This document shows, piece by piece, positions 8,941 through 16,400 of a stretch of DNA of 64,000 nt; position 1 is the stretch's first letter; each line of letters begins with the position of its first letter. The translations under genes were made by a program, and so were the position numbers. A model generated the notes under the pieces. That model saw only the letters and a list, made by a program, of their open reading frames with translations, was not told the DNA's origin and ran no database searches. Source of the DNA: Candidatus Ribeiella danica (lineage in GTDB: Bacteria > Chloroflexota > Chloroflexia > Chloroflexales > Roseiflexaceae); the NCBI GenBank assembly GCA_016717335.1, contig JADKFS010000002.1:372001-436000 (forward strand). Direction: 5' to 3'.

Positions 8941-9044
8941 GCGGTCCTCGCTATCGCGAACCGCTTGAGTGCGATCAGGCGCTGGGCGATGGCATTGAGC
9001 GAATGCTCAGGGGTGCGGGTAGTTCTTAGGCAGTCATTGTATCA
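8941..9044 (-). promoter_or_regulatory. Conserved structured leader with promoter, copy A (upstream of small-gene cluster)
   Basis: On the minus strand the extended -10 TGATACAAT (9036-9044) is followed by a leader that matches those of groES (45561-45667) and ftsH (33525-33642). Shared parts are a hairpin TGAGC-loop-GCTCA (8996-9009), an invariant block at 8973-8990, and a second hairpin at 8941-8964 closed by GCGGT and ACCGC. The transcript leader to the first gene start at 8790 would be about 240 nt. Confidence 0.55.
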
Positions 9045-9059
9045 CAGATAGCGCGTTCG

Positions 9060-9650
9060 CGCTTGGGTAGTTGGGGCGGCTCGCGAGCCGCCCTTACGCC
9101 CGGGGCTGCGCCCCCAATCCCCCCGCCTGCTGCTCGTGCCGAGGGCATTCCTTTCTTCCGGGGCGCTGCGCCCCCAATCCCCCCGCGTGCTGCTCGTGCC
9201 AGGGCATTCCTTTCTTCCGGGGCGCTGCGCCCCCGGCCCCCCGCCCGGGGGAACCCACGCCGGTTCCCCCGGCCCCCCTCCGGCAATGGATGCCTTCTCA
9301 CGTTCGAGCCTGTGGCACATGCCCATCCACATTCCGACCGGGCGGGTTGCCTCTTGCGGTGCCGCGCTCTGCTCGCCTGGCCATCGTCTATCGTCTATCG
9401 TCTATCGTCTATCGTTCGGGGCGCTGCGCCCCCGGCCCCCCGCCCGGGGGAACCCACGCCGGTTCCCCCGGCCCCCCTCCGGCAATGGATGCCGTACCAA
9501 TTGCATTGCTTGTGGCGCATGCCTATCACCATGCTTGCGAGGCAAATTCCATCCCGGCGCGCGTGGATTCCGCCGGGCATGCGCGTCAAGCATTGGTACA
9601 GAGGCTGGGCTCTTTTGGGGTCCAGGGGCGCGCAGCCCCCCGCACAACTT
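9060..9650. repeat. GC-rich modular intergenic repeat, copy 1
   Basis: The block holds several tandem copies of a GGGGCGCTGCGCCCCC module (for example near 9158, 9218 and 9418). An AT-richer core follows at ~9493-9610 with GGCGCATGCCTATCACCAT, and the end module TTTTGGGGTCCAGGGGCG lies at ~9612-9630. The same modules recur at ~19.1-19.6, 40.7-41.4, 45.7-46.1 and (inverted) 50.3-50.7 kb. A heptamer tract ATCGTCT (5 copies, 9383-9417) is embedded. Open frames across it come from base composition and are not taken as genes. Confidence 0.8.
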
Positions 9651-10075
9651 GAGTGAGCCACAACGGCACGCACGCCTAGAGCGTGGTATACTTCTGCCAG
9701 CGCTTCTTCACGACGCCCCTCTTGACCTGATCGATCGATCGTGCGCCCGGCCAACCGGCCTGTGGGCGATTAGACCGTGCGCCGCTGCCCAACGCAGCGG
9801 GCTGTGCCACAAAAGGCGGACGACCTCAAGTCCGCCGATGAGCCCGCCAATGACGGCATCCATGGGCTGCCTGGGTTCATGCACAGCCACACGGAGGCCG
9901 GATGTCAGTGCCGCTCCCGCTAAAAATCGGCGAGGGCCGCAGACCACAACATTCCCGTCCGCGCGAGACCACTGCAACGCAGCAAACGAGCCGACCGCGC
10001 TCAGGCGGGTCGAGGCGCGCGCGCTTCGACGTACGCTGACCGGTGCCGGACGGGCGCTACAGAAAGGAAGACCCA
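9651..10075. other. Intergenic region with a hairpin and a possible promoter
   Basis: No convincing gene is seen. An extended -10 TGGTATACT on the plus strand lies at 9684-9692. A hairpin GGCGGAC / GTCCGCC (9815-9821, 9830-9836) with an 8-base loop follows. Either could belong to the leader of the zinc-ribbon and glucan synthase genes. Confidence 0.4.
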
Positions 10076-10444
10076 ATGCCTCAGCAACGATCCGTGCGCT
10101 GCACGAACTGTGGAACGAAGTGGACTCCGAAGGCCGGCGTGGCCGCGTGCCCGGTCTGCCAGCTGCCCATGTCCAAGGGCGAGGCCGCCCTCAAGCGCGC
10201 TATGTCGGCCGACGACCTGTCGAGCCAGCTCGGCGCGCTGATCACCAGCGCCCGCGCGAGCGGCCTGAGCGCGGCCACAATCGTCCAGGCCCTGCGCGAT
10301 GAGCTTGAGTTTGCCGCCGAGATGGCCCAGGCCGGCCGCCACTTCTGCGTGCAGCTGATCGATCTTGGGCCTCAGGAGAGCAACATTCTACAGCGGCCGC
10401 TGCGCGATCGGCGCGAGATTCTTCAGACCCGCAGCGTCAACTAA
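10076..10444 (+). CDS. Zinc-ribbon protein of unknown function, 122 aa
   Basis: The N-terminus carries two CxxC knuckles, CTNCGTKW and ACPVC (residues ~7-27), which form a treble-clef or zinc-ribbon site. The remainder is a helical segment ending in polar residues. The start chosen is the ATG at 10076 (MPQQRSVRC) with AAAGGAAG upstream; an in-frame upstream start exists but lacks such a site. The stop codon TAA at 10442-10444 is directly followed by the GTG of the glucan synthase gene, so the two are almost certainly co-transcribed and may be translationally coupled. A regulatory or assembly role for the synthase is possible but unproven. Confidence 0.75.
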   Translation: MPQQRSVRCTNCGTKWTPKAGVAACPVCQLPMSKGEAALKRAMSADDLSSQLGALITSARASGLSAATIVQALRDELEFAAEMAQAGRHFCVQLIDLGPQESNILQRPLRDRREILQTRSVN

Positions 10445-13400
10445 GTGCGACGTATGTCGGCTGCTGCGCAGTACGCGCTGGCGCGCTGCCTCAAGCTCAT
10501 CGCCAGCTCGAAGCGCCACGATCGTAGCGACGTCGCGGCTGATACGCCCCCGGTCCCACTTCGCGGCGAGCTGTTCAATCCGGATCAGCTCGAAGAGCAC
10601 GCGCGCGCCATTGCCGCGACCCACGTCGTCACGCTGCGCGCCGGGAACATGCGCCCGCTCCAGGCCATGCTCGATCAGAACGAGCGGCAGATCAGCGCCG
10701 CGCATCAGTTTCTGCTCGACACAAACCAGCAGCGCCGCGAGATCACCCCGGCGGCGGAGTGGCTGCTCGACAACATCCACATCGTGGTCGATCAGATCCG
10801 TGAGATCCGCCAGGACCTGCCGCGCGGCTACTACAGCGAGCTGCCGAAGCTGAAGGGCGGGCCGTTCGCCGGGCAGCCGCGCGCCTATATGATCGCGCTG
10901 GAGCTGATCGAGCACACCGATGGCCGGGTCGACCTGGAGCAGCTGCTGCGCTTCATCACCGCCTACCAGTCGGTCGCGCCGCTCGCGATGGGCGAGCTCT
11001 GGGCCGTGGCGATTATGCTGCGGTTCGGGCTGGTTGAAAACCTCGCGCGGCTGGTTGGGCTGATCATTGCGGCGAGCACGGCCCGCGAGGAGGCCGACAC
11101 CTGGGCCGATCGCCTGCTGGCCGAGGATGCCGGCGCGGATATGGGCAGCAGCCCGGCGCTGGCGGAGCTGGCCCAGCGCCACCCGACCCTGCCCTCAGCC
11201 TTCGCGGTGCGCCTGCTCTACCGCCTGCGCGCCTACGACGGCGAGCGCGATATCGGGCCGATCATCACCTGGCTCGAGCAGCAGCCGGTCATCCCCTACA
11301 CCAATGTCGAGGCGCTCATCCACGCCGAGAACCAGCGCCAGGCCAGCAGCCAGGTGGCGATCGGGAATACGATCACCAGCATGCGGGTGCTCAGCTCGAT
11401 CGACTGGGCCGATTGGTTCGAGCGCGTGAGCCTGGTCGAGCAGGTGCTGCGCCAGGACCCGGCCGGAGCGTACGCGCGCAGCACCTTCGCCACGCGCGAC
11501 CACTACCGCCACGCGGTCGAGCAGCTGGCGCGGCGCAGCGGGGCGGGCGAGCTGGAGGTCGCGCGGCGGGTCGTCGAGGTGGCGCGGGCGGCGACCGGCG
11601 GCGCGCGCCGCGCGCACGTCGGCTACTACCTCGTCGGCGCGGGGCGCGCGGCGCTTGAGGCCGAGCTTGGCTACCACCCCTCACCGATTCAGGTGCTCCA
11701 GCGCGCGGTCCTGAAGCACCCGACCGCGTTCTACCTGGGCTCGCTGGCCGCGGCGACCGCTGCGGCGGTGATTGCCGGGCGCAAGATAACAGGCGCGATA
11801 CCCCCCAAGACACCAAGACGCCAAGATTCGACGAGCTTGGTGTCTTCGTCTGTTGGCGGTAAAAATAGCATCCCGGCCGGGCTGCTGCTGCTGCCGGCCA
11901 GCGCGCTGGCGAAAGAGCTGGTCGATCGCGGCATCGCGCGGCTGCTGCCCCCGCGCACGCTGCCGCGCATCGATCTGCGCGACGGCATCCCGCCCGAGCT
12001 GCGCACGATCGTGGTGGTCCCGACGCTGCTGCTCACCCCCGACAGCGTGCGCGGCCAGGTCGAGGCGATCGAGGTGCTGGCGCTCGCCAACGACGACCCG
12101 AACCTCCACTTCGCGCTGCTCAGCGATTTCGCCGACGCGCCCGCCGCCGAGATGCCCAACGACATGGAGCTGCTCGCGATCGCCCGCGCGGGGATCGAGC
12201 GGCTCAACGCGGATGCCGACGGCGATCGCTTCTTCCTGCTCCACCGCAGGCGCGTCTGGAACGAGCGCCAGCGCTGCTTCATGGGCTGGGAGCGCAAGCG
12301 CGGCAAGCTGGAGGAGTTCAACCAGCTGCTGGCCGGCGCCGAGGACACGACCTTCGCCGTCTGCGTCGGCGACCTCGACATCTTGCCGCAGATCCGCTAC
12401 GTGATCACGCTCGACGCCGACACGCAGCTGCCGCGCGACGCCGGGCGGGCGCTGATCGGCACGCTGGCGCACCCGCTCAACCACGCGGCGATCGATCCGC
12501 AGACACGCCGGGTCAGCGAGGGCTACGGCATCCTCCAGCCGCGCGTCGGCATCGACCTGCCGAGCGCCATGCGCAGCCGCTTCGCCCGGATCTTCTCCGG
12601 CAATGTCGGCATCGACCCGTACACGACCGCGGTCTCCGACGTCTACATGGACCAGTTCGGCGAGGGGATCTACGCCGGCAAGGGCATCTACGACCCGGCC
12701 GCGCTGCGCGAAACGCTGGCCGGCCGCTTCCCCGAGAACGCCCTGCTGAGCCACGATCTGATCGAAGGCTGCTACGCGCGCGCCGGGCTGCTCTCGGACG
12801 TCGAGCTGCTCGACAGCTACCCGGCGGCCTACGCCTCCTTCGCGGCCCGGCAGCACCGCTGGGTGCGCGGCGACTGGCAGATCGCGGCCTGGCTGCTGCC
12901 CTGGACGCCCAGCGCGCATGGCCTGGCGCGCAATGTGCTGTCGCCGATCGCCCGCTTCAAGCTCTTCGACAACCTGCGCCGCAGCCTGCTCGCGCCGGCG
13001 ACGGTCGCGCTGCTCGCCGCCGGCTGGCTGGGCGGGCACGGCCGGCGCCGCGCGGTCGCGACGACCGGGTATGCCCTGCTGCCGCTGGCGCTGCCGCTGC
13101 TGTTCGATCTGCTTGGCGCGGCGCGCGCGGTCGTCCGCGGCCCGGCCCGGCGCGACACGCTCCGGTCACAGGCCGAGCAGATCCGGCTCAGCGCGCTGCG
13201 CTTGGGGCTGAATATCACGTTCCTGCCCGATCAGGCGGCGTCCAACCTCGACGCGATCGCGCGGACGCTGGCGCGGCTCCTGCTCACCCGGCGCGGCATG
13301 CTTGAGTGGGAGACCGCCGCCGAGGCGCACAGCCGGCTGACGCGATCGTCGGGCGGCCTGCTGCGCCGCATGGCGCCGGGCGTCGCGCTCGGCGCGCTGG

Positions 13401-16400
13401 CGGGTGTGCGCGGCGCGCGCCAGCTCGCCGGGTCGTGGCCCGCCGCCGCTCCGATCGTGGCCGACTGGCTCGCCGCGCCGGCGATCGCTTCCTGGCTGGA
13501 TCGGCCGCTGCTCAAGCCGGCGCGCCCGCTCGACCAGGCCGACCGGCTGCTGCTGCGCCAGCTCGCGCGCGCCACCTGGTCCTACTTCGAGCAGTTCGTG
13601 ACCGCCGAGGCCAGCGATCTCGCGCCCGACAACTTCCAGGAGAGCCCGAGCGCGGCGATCGCCTACCGCACCTCGCCGACCAACATCGGGCTCCAGCTGC
13701 TCGCCGACCTGGCCGCCTACGATTTCGGCTACATCGGCCTGATCGAGCTGACCGAGCGCACCGAGCGGGTCTTCGCGACGATCGCGCGCCTGGAGCGCTA
13801 CCGCGGGCACCTGCTGAACTGGTACGACACCCAGACGCTCGACCCGCTGCCGCCGGCCTATGTGTCGACCGTCGACAGCGGGAACCTGGCCGGCCACCTG
13901 CTGACCTTGCGCCAGGGCTACCTCGCCTTGCGCGACCGGCCGATCGTCGGGCCGCAGGCGCTGGCCGGCCTGCAGGACACCCTCGCGCTGGCCGAGCAGC
14001 ACGTGCCGGCCGACGACGTGGCGACGCGGCGGCAGATCGACGCGCTCGCCAATCGGCTGCTGGCGACGCCCGAGACCACCGGCGACTACGAGCGCCTGCT
14101 GCGCGACTTGGCGCAGGACGCCGGCGCGGCCGCGGCGAGCGGCGAGGCGGCGGTATGGCTCGCGCGGCTGGCGGCGCAGGCGCGCAGCCTGCTCGCCGAC
14201 CTCGGGCTGATTGCAGATTATAAGATTGCAGAAACAGCAGCCAGTGACAACCGCGAGCTGGAGTTCGACAACCTGGCGCCGCCGACACTAAGTGAACTTG
14301 CACGGCGCCTGGAGGCATCTTCGCGTTCGGCCGAAACACCAGCGCAATCTCCAATCTCCGATCTCCAATCTCCAATCTCCAATCTTCTGGCCCGCCACGA
14401 CACAATCGCCGCGACGGCGCTGGCGCAGGTCCTGGCGATGGACTTCACCTTCCTGTACGACGACCGGCGGCGGATCTTCGCGATCGGCTACAGCGTGGCC
14501 GAGGAGCGGCGCGACAACTCGTTCTACGACCTGCTGGCCTCCGAGGCGCGCCTGTCCAGCTTCCTGGCGATCGCCAAAGGCGACGTGCCGCAGGAGCACT
14601 GGTTTCACATCGGGCGCACGCTGCTCGAATCGGGCGCCGGCACGGTGCTGGCATCGTGGAGCGGCACGATGTTCGAGTACCTGATGCCGCTGCTGGTGAT
14701 GCGCAGCTACCCTGGAACGCTGCTCGACGCGACCTACCAGGTGGCGGTGGAGCGGCAGATCGCCTACGGCCGGCAGCAAAAAGTGCCCTGGGGCGTCTCC
14801 GAGTCGGCCTACAACGTGCGCGACCCCAGCATGAGCTACCAGTACCGCGCGTTCGGCGTGCCGGGGCTGGGGCTCAAGCGCGGGCTCGGCAGCGATCTGG
14901 TGATCGCGCCCTACGCGAGCGTGCTCGCGCTGCAGATCCGGCCGGACGCCGCGCTCGCCAACCTGAAGACGCTGATCGAGCTGGGCATGCTCGGACGCTA
15001 CGGGCTGTACGAGGCGATCGACTACACCGTCGACCGGCTGCCGCCCGGCGCGAGCCACACGATCGTGCGCTCGTTCATGGTGCACCACCAGGGCATGAGC
15101 CTGCTCGCCTTCGCGAATGCGCTGCACGACAGCAGCATGCAGCGGCGCTTTCACGCCGAGCCGCTGGTGCAGGCGACCGAGACGCTGCTGCAGGAGCAGA
15201 TCGCCCACGGGGTGGCGCTCTACCGGCCCGACGAAACTGCCGCCGCGCGCGCGGTCACCGTCGCGGCCGCGCCCTCGCTCCGCCAGGTGACGACGCCGAC
15301 GACCGCGATCCCCTACACGCACCTGCTCTCGAACGGCGCCTACTCGGTGATGGTCACGAATGCCGGCGGCGGCTACAGCGCCAGCGGCGACCTGGCGGTC
15401 ACCCGCTGGCACGCGGACGCGGCGCGCGACTGCTGGGGCAGCTTCTGCTACGTCCGCGACGTTCGCAGCGACCTGGCCTGGTCGGCGGCCTACCAGCCGA
15501 CGCGCCGCGAGGCGCAAGAGTACCGCGCGATCTTTGGGCTGGAGAAAGTCGAGCTCCGGCAGCAGGTCGCCGGGATCGAGACGCGGATGGAGATCTCGAT
15601 CTCGCCGGAGGACAACGTCGAGGTCCGCCGCCTCACGATCACGAACCTGACCGGCGCGCCGCGCGAGATCGAGCTGACCAGCTACGCCGAGATCGTGCTG
15701 GCGCCGGCCACGGCCGACGCCGCGCACCCGGCCTTCAGCAACCTCTTCGTCGAGACCGAGTTCGTGGCCGAGCACGACGCCCTGCTCGCATCGCGCCGCC
15801 CGCGCTCGGCCGCGGCGCCGCGGATCTGGGCGCTCCACGTCATGGCCGTGCGCGGGCACACCACCAGCGTCACCGGATACGAGACCGACCGGGCCGCCTT
15901 CGTCGGGCGCGGCCGCACGACCGCCGACCCGCTCGCGCTGCACGGGCCGCTCGCGCAGCACACCGGCGCGGTGCTCGACCCGATCTTCAGCCTGCGCCGC
16001 CGCGTGCGGATCGTATCCGGCGGCACCGCGCAGATCATCTTCGCCACCGGCGTCGCCGAGAGCCGCGAGCAGGCGATTCAGCTGGCCGGCAAGTACCGCG
16101 ACCCCGACGCCGCGGCGCGCGCGTTCTCGATGGCCTGGACTCAGTGCCAGGTCGAGCTGCGCCACCTCAATATCGGCGCCGAGGACGCGCAGCGCTTCCA
16201 GCGGCTGGCGGCCGCCGCGCTGTATATGGACGGGTTGAAGCGCGCGAAGCCGGAGGTGCTGCAGAGCAATGTCAAGGGGCAGCCGGCGCTGTGGGCCTAC
16301 GGCATCTCCGGCGACGAGCCGATCATCATGGTGCAGGTCGACTCGGGCGACAACCTGGCGCTGGTGCAGGAGCTGCTCCAGGCGCATCAGTACTGGCGCC

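Noticed and set aside
9708..10076. Minus-strand 122-residue frame before the zinc-ribbon gene
   Set aside because: No ribosome-binding site, no recognisable feature, and it ends at the plus-strand gene start.
9136..10302. Proline/arginine-rich frames across the modular repeat and following gap
   Set aside because: The frame content comes from GC-rich repeats that recur elsewhere, and it overlaps the zinc-ribbon gene in another frame.
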